Below the pieces are notes generated by a model. It did not search any database. It was not told the origin of the DNA and saw only the letters and a program-made list of their open reading frames with translations. Shown here one piece after another: positions 34,837 through 42,364 of a DNA stretch of 64,000 bases. Both the position numbers and the translations under genes were made by a program. The stretch lies in contig NZ_VOPY01000003.1 in assembly GCF_007995095.1 (NCBI RefSeq), positions 275,567 to 339,566 of the forward strand, in the 5' to 3' direction. Positions within the stretch are counted from its first letter, which is position 1, and the number at the start of each line of letters is the position of its first letter. This DNA comes from Flavisphingopyxis soli. Its GTDB lineage: Bacteria; Pseudomonadota; Alphaproteobacteria; Sphingomonadales; Sphingomonadaceae.

Positions 34837-35487
34837 TCAGTCGCGATCGGGCGCGCCGAGCGGGAAATAATGGCGGAACGGGCGCGCATCCTCGACGCAG
34901 CGCGAGACTTCGGGGAGCGCGAGAAGATGCGCGCGCCATGCCATGAGGCGCGGGCGTGTCGGGCCGATCGGATAGACCCAGTCGGCGTAGAACAGCGACG
35001 GCGCAGCAGCGCATTCGACGATCGTGATGTGATCGGGGCGCTCGTAATCGGCGAGCCAGGCCTCGAGCCAGTCGTAGACGCGGTCGAGTTGGCCTTCCAT
35101 CGCGGCAATCCGCACTTCGTCGAGATTGCCGGGCGAATGGATCGCCTCATTCACTGCGATCTGCATGATGTTCATGACGTAATTGTCGAACACGCGGTCC
35201 CACATGCGCGCCTGCGTGGCCGCCAGCAGGCCGGCGGGGATCAGCGACGCGGAGCCCGGATTGAGCGCGGCGAGATATTCGATGATCGCGGTTGCTTCGA
35301 AAATCTTGATGTCGCCATCGACGAGCAACGGAAATTTGCCGAGCGGGCTTGCCGCCGCGACGATCGCCGCCGCCTCGGGCTGGTCGCCGTCGAGCGTATG
35401 GAAGGTGAACGGCGTGTCGTTGGCGTAGAGCGCGATCAGCGCCTTCCACGTGTACGACGAGAACGGGTGGCCGTAGAGTTTCAGCAT
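34837..35487 (-). CDS. Glutathione S-transferase family protein
   Basis: A 216-aa GST. MLKLYGHPFSSYTWKALIAL starts the thioredoxin-like domain, with a Ser in the catalytic position. LGKFPLLVDGDIKIFEATAI contains the cis-Pro loop and the glutathione-binding Glu/Ala. The all-helical C-terminal domain follows. The start is the ATG overlapping the previous stop as TAATG, with AAGGGA 7 nt upstream; the ATG two codons earlier is too close to that site. It is the last gene of the operon under the HxlR regulator. Confidence 0.94.
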   Translation of the reverse strand: MLKLYGHPFSSYTWKALIALYANDTPFTFHTLDGDQPEAAAIVAAASPLGKFPLLVDGDIKIFEATAIIEYLAALNPGSASLIPAGLLAATQARMWDRVFDNYVMNIMQIAVNEAIHSPGNLDEVRIAAMEGQLDRVYDWLEAWLADYERPDHITIVECAAAPSLFYADWVYPIGPTRPRLMAWRAHLLALPEVSRCVEDARPFRHYFPLGAPDRD

Positions 35488-36161
35488 TACCATGTCCCTT
35501 GTTTCATCCGGCGCTGGCGTTCGGCTTCGCGATCGCTGGTGCTCGGTTTGGGGCCGAAGGGGGGATAGGGCGGCAGCGCGCCGCCGGGTCGATAGGTCGC
35601 GATCACGGTGCCCTTGTCGGTGACCCGGTGATCGGTCATTTCCAGTTGGCCCGCACGCGTGTCGTCGCCGAACAGGCGCTTGCCCGATCCGAGCACGACC
35701 GGATAGGTCATCAGGATCAGCCGGTCGATCAGGCCCGCGGCGAGCAGCGGCGGGTAAAGCGTGCTCGACCCCTGGATGACGAGATCTGGGTCGTCGGTCT
35801 GCTTGAGTGCAGCGACCGCATCGATATCGCCGAGGCGGTGGCTGTTGTCCCAGTCGAGCGAAGCGTCCGAGCGCGTCAGGACATATTTGTCCGCGCGGGT
35901 GAAGGCTTCGCCCATCGCCGCCTCTTCGCCTTCGACATAGGGCCAGTAGGCGGCAAAAATGTCGTAGGTCCGCCGCCCGAGCAGCAGGCCGTAATCCCCT
36001 GCGAACAGCGTGCCGAGCGTCTCGTTGATGCCCTCGTCCCACAGCTTGAAGACCCAGCCGCCCTGATCGAAGCCGCCGGTCGGGTCCTCGGTCGGGCCCC
36101 CGGGGGCCTGGATCACGCCGTCGAGCGAGACGAAGGCGGCGCCGGTAATCTTGCGTGCCAT
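35487..36161 (-). CDS. Dihydrofolate reductase family protein (RibD C-terminal domain)
   Basis: A 224-aa protein of the DHFR/RibD-C fold. The N-terminal GAAFVSLDGVIQAPGG and the GLLLGRRTYDIFAAYWP segment are typical. LVIQGSSTLYPPLLAAGLID and VVLGSGKRLF complete the fold. These small stand-alone reductases are NADPH-binding, but their substrates are mostly unknown and they are not the essential folate DHFR. It is followed directly by a GST and preceded by a PhnB-like VOC gene, all one transcript. Confidence 0.94.
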   Translation of the reverse strand: MARKITGAAFVSLDGVIQAPGGPTEDPTGGFDQGGWVFKLWDEGINETLGTLFAGDYGLLLGRRTYDIFAAYWPYVEGEEAAMGEAFTRADKYVLTRSDASLDWDNSHRLGDIDAVAALKQTDDPDLVIQGSSTLYPPLLAAGLIDRLILMTYPVVLGSGKRLFGDDTRAGQLEMTDHRVTDKGTVIATYRPGGALPPYPPFGPKPSTSDREAERQRRMKQGTW

Positions 36162-36162
36162 A

Positions 36163-36642
36163 TCAGGCTCCCCGCCGCGCGGCTTCGATTGCCGCGATGT
36201 CGATCTTGACCATGTCCATCATCGCCTCGAACGCGCGCCCGGCGGCCGCCGGATCGGGGTCGCTGATCGCATCGGTCAGCTGTTTGGGCGTGATCTGCCA
36301 GTTGACCCCCCATTTGTCCTTGCACCAGCCGCACGCGCTCGCTTCGCCGCCATTGTCCAGGATGGCATTCCAATAGCGATCGGTCTCGTCCTGGTCGGCG
36401 GTTTCGACCTGGAACGAAAACGCCTGTGTCTGCGGGAAGGCCGGCCCGCCATTGAGGCCGAGGCACGGCACGCCGACGACGGTGAATGCGACGGTCAGGA
36501 CCTCGCCCTTCTTGCCCGAGGGATAGTCGCCCGGCGCGCGGTGGACCGCCTCTATGCTGCTGTCGGGGAAGGTGTCGGCGTAGAATTGCGCGGCGTCTTC
36601 GGCGGTGCCGTCGTACCACAGGCAGATCGTGTTGCGGGCCAT
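36163..36642 (-). CDS. PhnB-like VOC family protein
   Basis: A 159-aa member of the 3-demethylubiquinone-9 3-methyltransferase-like (PhnB) VOC group. ICLWYDGTAEDAAQFYADTF and DTFPDSSIEAVHRAPGD open the fold. FSFQVETADQDETDRYWNA and GWCKDKWGVNWQITPK close it. The name is historical; methyltransferase activity is not expected. The ATG of MARNTICLW is used. It is 4 bp from the DUF1428 gene, in the same operon. Confidence 0.93.
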   Translation of the reverse strand: MARNTICLWYDGTAEDAAQFYADTFPDSSIEAVHRAPGDYPSGKKGEVLTVAFTVVGVPCLGLNGGPAFPQTQAFSFQVETADQDETDRYWNAILDNGGEASACGWCKDKWGVNWQITPKQLTDAISDPDPAAAGRAFEAMMDMVKIDIAAIEAARRGA

Positions 36643-36646
36643 GGTT

Positions 36647-37006
36647 TCAGTCCTTCGCCGTGTCCAGGATCGGCGAGAAACCACCAAAGATCATGCGTTT
36701 GCCGTCGAATGGCATTTCGCCCATTTCCTCGAAACGCGGATCACTCATCATTTTTTCGTTGGCCGTATCGCGCGTCGCCTTGTCAGGATATTCGATCCAG
36801 CTGAACACGACGTCCTCGCCGTCCTCGGCCTTGACCGCGCGATAGAAGTCGGTGGTGGTGCCGTGCTTGATATCGTCGCTCCACGTCTCGACGATGCGCG
36901 TGGCGCCGAGCTCCATGAAGATCGGCGCCGCCTTGCGCGCCTGTTCCTCGTACTCGGCCCGCTTGTCGCGCGGCACGGGGATCAGGAATCCATCGATATA
37001 GCTCAT
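36647..37006 (-). CDS. DUF1428 domain protein
   Basis: A 119-aa protein with the DUF1428 pattern: MSYIDGFLIPVPRDKRAEY at the start, ELGATRIVETWSDDI in the middle and KMMSDPRFEEMGEMPFDGKR at the end. It adopts a ferredoxin-like dimeric fold and has no known activity. AAGGAG stands at a good distance before the ATG. It lies between two VOC genes in the operon read away from the HxlR gene. Confidence 0.95.
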   Translation of the reverse strand: MSYIDGFLIPVPRDKRAEYEEQARKAAPIFMELGATRIVETWSDDIKHGTTTDFYRAVKAEDGEDVVFSWIEYPDKATRDTANEKMMSDPRFEEMGEMPFDGKRMIFGGFSPILDTAKD

Positions 37007-37049
37007 GTCGGTTCTCCTTGATGATCGGCTGGCGCAGCTTGGTTCGCGC

Positions 37050-37487
37050 TCATGCGTCCTGCTGCGCGAAGGCTCCGGGCCCCTGTTCGGCGGCGACGGG
37101 GTCCATCCACATCGGTTCCCAGACATGGCCATCGGGATCCTCGAAGCTGCGTCCGTACATGAAGCCATGGTCCTGTGGCGGGCTGACGTCGGCGACGCCG
37201 CCCGCCCTGGCCGCCGCCTCGGTGATGGCATCGACGCCGGCGCGGCTGTCGCGCGAAATGCACAGCGCCACCTGGGCGCTGGTTTTCGCATCGACGATCG
37301 CCTTGCTGGTGAAGCTGCGCCATTTGTCGTGGGTCAGCAGCATCACGTTGATGGTGTCGGACAATTTCATTGCCGCGGCGGTGTCGTCGCTGAACTTGGT
37401 TTCCTTGTGCAGGCCGATCGCTTCGTAAAAGGCGACCGAGCGAGCAAGGTCGTTAACGGGCAGGTTCACGAAAATCATCTGGGTCAC
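37050..37487 (-). CDS. VOC family protein (glyoxalase/extradiol-dioxygenase fold)
   Basis: A 145-aa VOC protein. TQMIFVNLPVNDLARSVAFY starts the first beta-alpha-beta unit. ALCISRDSRAGVDAITEAAA and GRSFEDPDGHVWEPMWMD form the second, with metal-ligand positions in the DPDGHVWE loop. The start is GTG with a strong AGGAGA site 7 nt upstream. It heads a five-gene operon (VOC, DUF1428, PhnB-like, DHFR-like, GST) divergent from hxlR, with a 97-bp shared promoter region. Confidence 0.93.
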   Translation of the reverse strand: MTQMIFVNLPVNDLARSVAFYEAIGLHKETKFSDDTAAAMKLSDTINVMLLTHDKWRSFTSKAIVDAKTSAQVALCISRDSRAGVDAITEAAARAGGVADVSPPQDHGFMYGRSFEDPDGHVWEPMWMDPVAAEQGPGAFAQQDA

Positions 37488-37530
37488 GGGAATGTCTCCT
37501 GGGGTACGGCCGCTTGCCGCGACTCGGGAT

Positions 37531-37567
37531 TTGACAATCCTGCCGTTATTGGTTAGAAAAAACAACC
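37531..37567 (+). promoter_or_regulatory. Promoter region of the hxlR-type gene
   Basis: TTGACA at 37531-37536 is followed after 16-17 bp by TTAGAA/TAGAAA. GGTTAGAAAAAACAACC at 37551-37567 is a small GGTT/AACC dyad that could be an operator for the HxlR regulator, controlling both divergent transcripts. Confidence 0.5.
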
Positions 37568-37584
37568 ATGCAGTCACAAAAAAT

Positions 37585-38271
37585 ATGACCAGTACCGGAT
37601 CAACCCCCAAACGCTATGACGATGCTTGCGGAACCGCCCATGGGCTCGAGCTCGTCGGCGACCGCTGGGCGCTGCTCGTGCTGCGCGAGCTGATGCTCGG
37701 ACCGCGGCGATTTTCGCAACTGCGCAGCGACCTGCCGGGAATCAGCGCGAATGTCCTGACGCAGCGGCTCGGCGAGCTCGAAGCGCGCGGATTGCTGGTC
37801 AAGCGCAAGCTGGCGCCGCCCGCGTCGGTCCAGGTCTACGAGTTGACGCCATGGGGGTACGAGGCGGAGGAGATCGTCCAGGTGCTCGGCCGATGGGCTG
37901 CACGATCGCCAATGCACGACGCGACGCTGCCGATATCGGGGGTATCGATCCTGCTGTCGTTTCGCACGATGATCGATCGCACGCTGGCTAGGGACATGGA
38001 TCTGCGCGTCGGTTTCCGCTTCGGTGAGGACGAATATGTCGCGCATGTCGCCGATGGCGCGATCGATATCGCGCGCGGCGATGCAGGCGCGGGCGACATC
38101 GTCCTGGCGGGCGACCCCGCGGGCCTCGCCGCCGCGATCTATGGCGACGTGCCGCTCGACGATCTCGCCGCGGCGGGGCTGCTGACGCTGACCGGACCGC
38201 GCGAGGCGTTTGCGGCGTTCAATGCGATGTTCACGCTGCCGCCCAAGGCACCGATGCCGCGCCCACGATAA
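37585..38271 (+). CDS. HxlR family transcriptional regulator
   Basis: A 228-aa regulator. The N-terminal winged helix-turn-helix domain begins with the segment CGTAHGLELVGDRWALLVLR and has FSQLRSDLPGISANVLTQRL and VQVYELTPWGYE, diagnostic for HxlR. A second domain of about 110 residues (ISGVSILLSFRTMIDRTLAR onward) resembles an SCP2/sterol-binding-like module, an extension seen in some HxlR proteins. It probably senses an electrophile or redox signal and controls the divergent detoxification operon. Confidence 0.93.
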   Translation: MTSTGSTPKRYDDACGTAHGLELVGDRWALLVLRELMLGPRRFSQLRSDLPGISANVLTQRLGELEARGLLVKRKLAPPASVQVYELTPWGYEAEEIVQVLGRWAARSPMHDATLPISGVSILLSFRTMIDRTLARDMDLRVGFRFGEDEYVAHVADGAIDIARGDAGAGDIVLAGDPAGLAAAIYGDVPLDDLAAAGLLTLTGPREAFAAFNAMFTLPPKAPMPRPR

Positions 38272-38349
38272 TTCTCTGCTCGACTCTTCCGCGTTGATTC
38301 GGCAAGCTTTCGTCCAGAACAAAAGGGGGGCAGGACGAAAGGGGGCGGC

Positions 38350-38991
38350 ATGGTCGCGATCGTATCGACGGTGGCCTATCTGGGGCTCGAGGCGCGCGTC
38401 ATCGAGGTCCAGTGCCAGGTCGCGCCGGGCGTGCCGGCCTTCATCGTCGTCGGCCTGCCCGACAAGGCGGTCGCCGAAAGCCGCGAACGCGTCCGCGCCG
38501 CGATAGCCGCGATCGGCCTGTCGCTGCCGCCCAAGCGCATCACCGTCAACCTGTCGCCCGCCGACCTGCCCAAGGAAGGATCGCATTACGACCTGCCGAT
38601 CGCGCTCGCCTTGCTGGGCGCGATGGGGGTGATCGATGCCGAGACGCTGAGCGAGTACGTCGTCGTCGGCGAGCTGGGGCTCGACGGACGCGTCGCGTCG
38701 TCGCCCGGTGTGCTGCTCGCCGCGCTCCATGCGGGCGGCGAAGGGAAAGGACTGGTCTGCCCTGCCGCTCAGGGACCAGAAGCGGCATGGGCGGGCAGCG
38801 TCGAGGTGATCGCCGCGCCCGACCTGCTCGCGCTGCTCAACCACTTCAAGGGAACAGCGCTGCTGTCGCCGCCGCAACCGGGCGAGGTGAGCGAACCCGC
38901 ACGGGCGACCGACCTCAGGATGGTCAAGGGGCAGGAGACCGCCAAGCGTGCGCTCGAAATCGCCGCGGCTGGCGGGCATAATCTGCTGATG
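38350..38991 (+). pseudogene. comM: 5' part of disrupted comM (Mg-chelatase-like/YifB)
   Basis: The N-terminal 214 codons of ComM/YifB, a helicase-like AAA+ protein that drives branch migration in natural transformation. MVAIVSTVAYLGLEARVIEV, GLPDKAVAESRERVRAAIAA and PADLPKEGSHYDLPIA are standard. The frame breaks at GHNLLM, exactly before the Walker A loop, where the mobile element begins. Reading then enters element DNA, adds VDT and stops at 39001-39003. The rest of the gene lies at 43980-44849. If the element excises, the frame is restored. Confidence 0.94.
38986..38991. repeat. Left attachment core CTGATG
   Basis: The 6-bp sequence CTGATG occurs at 38986-38991 and at 43977-43982, the two junctions between comM and the element. 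The left flank is comM sequence and the right flank is element sequence (GTTGATACG). It is the probable crossover core of the serine integrase. Confidence 0.75.
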
Positions 38992-39019
38992 GTTGATACG
39001 TAAAGACCCTGAGACGAGG

Positions 39020-39676
39020 CTAGGGTAATTCGACTACCGTTCCTGACCTGCGTTTTAGCGCGGCCTGCTTCCGCCGCTCCTTGCGATTTGATTTTCCTGT
39101 GCTGGGACCGCGGATCGACTTAGGAGGGAGAACTGCGGCGCTGTCAGGTGCTCGCCCGGAATTCGCATCGCCACTGGGCACTGGGGGCACGGCCTTTTGC
39201 AGTTCCTTGAGAATTCTCTCCTGAACTTGCAGAGATTTTTCGCCCAAAAGCGTCTGCCGGGCCGCCTCTTCCGATCCGGACTGCCCGTAATAAAACGTGA
39301 GAATAATGGTCAGAATGCCGACCAGAAGCACAGCCTGTGGCGCTCCAAGTCCGGACCATATTGCTCCGAGTGCCGGATTTATTGCTGCGGATTCAGCCTT
39401 AGCTTCACGCGGCGTCGTTTGGCCCTTCCGGACGCTTACGGCGATATCGCGAAGCTCCAAAAGGTTCGCTTTGGAGGCCCCTTCGCGTATCGCGGAGACC
39501 ACGCCAGCGACAAGATTTGTATAACTGCCCTCAAGAACGAAAGCAGGACCTCCGCAAAATGGGCAAAGTGACTCTAAAGTGGCATTTCTGATTATGACTT
39601 TAGAGCCGGTCCCTACAAATATAGGCCCGGGACTGGCGCGGCCGCACTGCGAGCAAAATTGAGGAATGGCAGGCAT
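39020..39676 (-). CDS. Hypothetical zinc-ribbon, single-pass membrane protein
   Basis: A 218-aa protein of unknown function at the left end of the element. The N-terminal cysteines CSQC (about 8-11) and CPFC (about 38-41) form a zinc ribbon. A membrane helix lies near residues 120-140 (VLLVGILTIILTFYYGQSG). A helical region (QTLLGEKSLQVQERILKELQ) and a basic, Ser/Lys/Arg-rich C-terminus follow (GKSNRKERRKQAALKRRSG). The topology suggests a sensor or effector at the inner membrane. The ATG of MPAIPQFCSQCG is used; a TTG 27 bp upstream is possible. Confidence 0.75.
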   Translation of the reverse strand: MPAIPQFCSQCGRASPGPIFVGTGSKVIIRNATLESLCPFCGGPAFVLEGSYTNLVAGVVSAIREGASKANLLELRDIAVSVRKGQTTPREAKAESAAINPALGAIWSGLGAPQAVLLVGILTIILTFYYGQSGSEEAARQTLLGEKSLQVQERILKELQKAVPPVPSGDANSGRAPDSAAVLPPKSIRGPSTGKSNRKERRKQAALKRRSGTVVELP

Positions 39677-39741
39677 AGTTGCCAACCTGCCGGGTCTAAC
39701 CAAACAAGTCTAGTGGCCTAATCAACCAAAAAAAGCAGAGC

Positions 39742-40470
39742 CTAAGACAAACGCAAACGATCTAAACGGAAGAGGAGCCGCTTCACCCCCGACGGATGCC
39801 AATTACCCCCGCGAGGCGCTTCGATGCGGCGCTCATTAAGTCCGCCCGCTAGGTCCCTGAGGCTCACCGCTCCCGCCTTCCTGAGCGAAGCGACCTCTCC
39901 CGCAAGTTCGACACACTTAGCATCCACGGCGGCTGCCTTCGCTGCAATAGCAGCAGCGTTACCTTTACCGGCACGGCGGAGGGGAGCGGCTCCGTTGGGA
40001 TTGCCTAGCCGCGCAACCTTGTATGGTTGGCCCCACTTGTTAGTGCCACCTGACGCCGCCCGTTCGCGGGCAATCGCAAGGCCATCCCGCGTTCGCTGAG
40101 AGATAGCTTTGCCTTCCTGTCTGGCGACCGCCGCAAGCACTCCGACGGTCAGTTCGTTAGCCTCAGGCATATCCGCCGCAATGAAACGCGCACCGCTCTC
40201 TTGTAATGCCGACACGAAGGCGAGTGACCGCGAGAGGCGGTCCAGCTTTGCCACTACAAGGGTTGCGCCAGTCAGCTTGGCGCGGCGCAAAGCCTCAGTC
40301 AGTTGCGGCCTGTCATTTCGCTTGCCGCTCTCGACCTCAGTGAAGTCCGCGATAATGTCGAAACCCCGTGCGGTGCAAAGTGCCTCTACGTCTCGCCGCT
40401 GCGCTTCTAGACCTAGACCGGACCGCCCCTGTGAGGCCGTGGAGACCCGATAGTAGGCAACGGCCTTCAT
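39742..40470 (-). CDS. Small serine recombinase/resolvase family protein
   Basis: A 242-aa serine recombinase. The catalytic domain starts MKAVAYYRVSTASQGRSGLG with Ser10 as nucleophile. The conserved LTGATLVVAKLDRLSRSLAF segment carries the active-site arginines. LAAVARQEGKAISQRTRDGL follows as the long E helix. The C-terminal part (about 145-242) is short and has a small helix-turn-helix-like end (VSLRDLAGGLNERRIEAPRG, then WHPSGVKRLLFRL). It could resolve or assist the integrase, or act as a separate invertase. Its ATG overlaps the preceding 46-aa gene (ATGA). Confidence 0.93.
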   Translation of the reverse strand: MKAVAYYRVSTASQGRSGLGLEAQRRDVEALCTARGFDIIADFTEVESGKRNDRPQLTEALRRAKLTGATLVVAKLDRLSRSLAFVSALQESGARFIAADMPEANELTVGVLAAVARQEGKAISQRTRDGLAIARERAASGGTNKWGQPYKVARLGNPNGAAPLRRAGKGNAAAIAAKAAAVDAKCVELAGEVASLRKAGAVSLRDLAGGLNERRIEAPRGGNWHPSGVKRLLFRLDRLRLS

Positions 40471-40607
40471 GGCCGTCCCTCCAACGCTTCTTCTACCCGC
40501 CGGAGCATCTTAATCGCCCGCGCTTCCTCAGCATCGACACGCCGGGCAGCAGCCCGCGCCCGGAAGCGATCCGCCGCGTCGATCACGTTGTTTGCCTCTT
40601 TAACCAC
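40467..40607 (-). CDS. Small 46-aa protein coupled to the serine recombinase
   Basis: A predicted 46-aa, highly charged helical protein (VVKEANNVIDAADRFRARAA, ending MLRRVEEALEGRP). The GTG start at 40607 has an AGGGAGA site 6 nt upstream, and the stop overlaps the recombinase ATG as ATGA. A perfect palindrome lies just upstream. Its size, charge and position recall recombination-directionality factors or small regulators, but there is no direct evidence for either. Confidence 0.6.
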   Translation of the reverse strand: MVKEANNVIDAADRFRARAAARRVDAEEARAIKMLRRVEEALEGRP

Positions 40608-40620
40608 GTCAGCTCTCCCT

Positions 40621-40672
40621 GCCGTATCATACGGCGTAACGAGCGTTAGGCGATATGGAACGGTATTGTCAA
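40621..40672 (-). promoter_or_regulatory. Operator-like palindromes and -35 box before the 46-aa gene
   Basis: GCCGTATCATACGGC (40621-40635) is a perfect palindrome with 7-bp arms around a central base. TAACG-AG-CGTTA (40637-40648) is a second dyad. On the minus strand TTGACA reads at 40672-40667, 17 bp before a weak CTAACG (-10) inside the second dyad. Together they look like a repressible promoter for the recombinase genes. Confidence 0.6.
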
Positions 40673-40846
40673 GATGGGGTGCGCGGCAATTGGAGCAAGG
40701 CACGGCGCGGGGAGCCGGGCCGACCCAAGAGAGAATAGCGGCCCGGCTCAACCCTCTTCGGCTCCCTCTAGGGCCTACCCCATGGGGGGAAGGCGGCCGA
40801 AGAAACGGACGTGTTAGGGCCTCGGAATTTTGTAGCGAATTTGATC

Positions 40847-41167
40847 CTAGTGCACCCGCAGCTCAACTGGCCGCCAACGCCCCAGACGATCTATCCCGCC
40901 CTCAGGGACCTTCAGCGGTTCGAGAGGCGGCGGCATAGGAGCGGGCGCGGCAGGGGCAGCCGATGCTTGTTTCCGATGCGCTCCATCGGACTCAGGGGTG
41001 CCGATGTAGGTCGTCAGCACGGTGCCATTCCCAAGGTTCTCTGTCTCTGTCAGGCGCGCGCTTGCTGGCACTCCCTGCCAAGGGTCGAACGCCGGGACGG
41101 GGGAACCCCCGCCAAAGGAGCCCGGACTAAAAACCCGGGCCCCATTGCGGAGACGTTTGATCGTCAC
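40847..41167 (-). CDS. Hypothetical protein of the comM element
   Basis: A 106-aa soluble protein of unknown function, low in predicted structure. It has a TIKRLRNGARVFSPGSFGGG N-terminus with a basic patch, a middle TENLGNGTVLTTYIGTPESD stretch, a Pro/Ala-rich linker (APAAPAPMPPPLEP) and a C-terminal GGIDRLGRWRPVELRVH. It starts inside the end of the gene at 41164-41769 (ATGA overlap), so the two are cotranslated. No family is recognised. Confidence 0.65.
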   Translation of the reverse strand: MTIKRLRNGARVFSPGSFGGGSPVPAFDPWQGVPASARLTETENLGNGTVLTTYIGTPESDGAHRKQASAAPAAPAPMPPPLEPLKVPEGGIDRLGRWRPVELRVH

Positions 41168-41769
41168 TTGCGGTTCGTCAGCTTGGCCGCGCCTTGCTTG
41201 AAGACAGTTTCGGCAAGGTCATTGATCCTGTCTTCCATTGCGTTGGCAGCGGCGCGACGCTCGGCTTCGCGCAGCATGTACACCTCAGCATACTTCTGCC
41301 GCTCCTTACGGACCGCTTCTTCCAGCTTCCCGGCCATAGCCTTTTTGCCGGGCTCGCCTTGCTTGCGTTCAAGTTCGCCGGTCAATGCCGCTATCCGAAC
41401 GGCAATGCGCTCGCGCTCTTGGGGGGTAAGAACCGGGGCGGGCTCTCCTGTCTCGGCATCGTACCGGACCTCAGAGATTTTTGCGAGTAGCGCATCCTGC
41501 TCGGTCTCAAGCTTGTCGACCGCTTGGTGGTGGTGCCACAATGCCCATTGGTAATGATTTCCATGCGGCCCCGGACCTATCGCAATTCGCGCTTCCATCG
41601 CCTTATAGGCCAACGTGGGGTCCGCCTCGGAGAGATTGGAGGCGGTCCCGTCAGGGGTCCCATGGGGCCGCCAAAAACTTGGACCGCCGGTCCGCAGCAG
41701 TTCGGAGCGCATCGCATCGGCGCTCGGCATGTCGGGAATGCCGGTAAATTCGTCGTTGGTTTCGTTCAT
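41164..41769 (-). CDS. Hypothetical coiled-coil protein of the comM element
   Basis: A 201-aa protein of unknown function. The N-terminal 75 residues are acidic and Pro/Gly-rich, with a GPGPHGNHYQWALWHHH segment. The remaining part is strongly helical and charged (AVDKLETEQDALLAKISEVR, then IAALTGELERKQGEPGKKAM, then EEAVRKERQKYAEVYMLREA), likely a coiled coil. GGAAA stands 7 nt before the ATG. It is coupled to the following 106-aa gene. Phage-type scaffolding or packaging accessory proteins look similar, but no capsid genes are present. Confidence 0.68.
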   Translation of the reverse strand: MNETNDEFTGIPDMPSADAMRSELLRTGGPSFWRPHGTPDGTASNLSEADPTLAYKAMEARIAIGPGPHGNHYQWALWHHHQAVDKLETEQDALLAKISEVRYDAETGEPAPVLTPQERERIAVRIAALTGELERKQGEPGKKAMAGKLEEAVRKERQKYAEVYMLREAERRAAANAMEDRINDLAETVFKQGAAKLTNRK

Positions 41770-42364
41770 GTGTAGGTTTCCATTAGATTGCGGTTTCGGT
41801 TAAGAGGGGCCGCTCCCCCACGAAACCGACAAACAGGGGAGCGGCCATGTGCGAAGGCAGGCAGCCCGCACAATGCAGTGATTGCCAATTTGCCCCGGAG
41901 ACGCTCTCTAAGAGGCATCTGAGCAATTGGGCTACCCGACTGGCCTAGAATGCGTCTTCGCGCTCTAAGGGGCCATTTAGGGCAAAATAGGATATGTTTC
42001 GAGACTCGGGAGCGGTGCGCCGCAAGCTCGCTGGCTGTTCGCTAGCGGCAGCCGTGCGGACACGTTAGGGAACCCTAAGGCCGGCCCAAGGGCGGGCAGA
42101 CCAGCCAACGCCTAAGGCGTTGAGACCACCTCCCATAGGGCAGCAGCAGCGAAGGAAAACTTCCACGGGCTCACCCTTCAAGGTGACCCTAAAGATATCC
42201 TGAAGGATTTATCTTTCTCTGCTTCTTACCTTCAGCGAAAATCATTGGGCCTCTCTCAGAGCATCCCTAAGGGACCTCTTAGGTCTGAATTTCTCTAAGA
42301 GTGCCGCTTATATTATCCTGCCGTAAAATCAGAGACTTACGGACACGGGGGCAAGGCACGCAAA
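41770..42364 (+). other. Non-coding region of the element with repeated CTAAG motifs
   Basis: About 595 bp without a convincing gene. CTAAG-centred motifs recur: CTCTAAGAG (two close copies near 41907 and 42295), CTCTAAGGGG, CCCTAAGG (two), CCTAAGGCG and CCCTAAGGGA followed by CCTCTTAGG. Several are small palindromes. A similar TCCCTAAGAGC stands 15 bp before the right junction. They could be binding sites for an element-encoded recombinase or regulator, or an origin-like array. A tRNA-like stretch near 41880-41945 was examined and rejected. Confidence 0.5.

Noticed and set aside
41880..41945. tRNA-like stretch on the minus strand inside the comM element (TAGCCCAATTGCTCA region)
   Set aside because: The D-stem does not pair, no T-loop TTCGAAT is present and the acceptor arms do not match, so it is not called as a tRNA.
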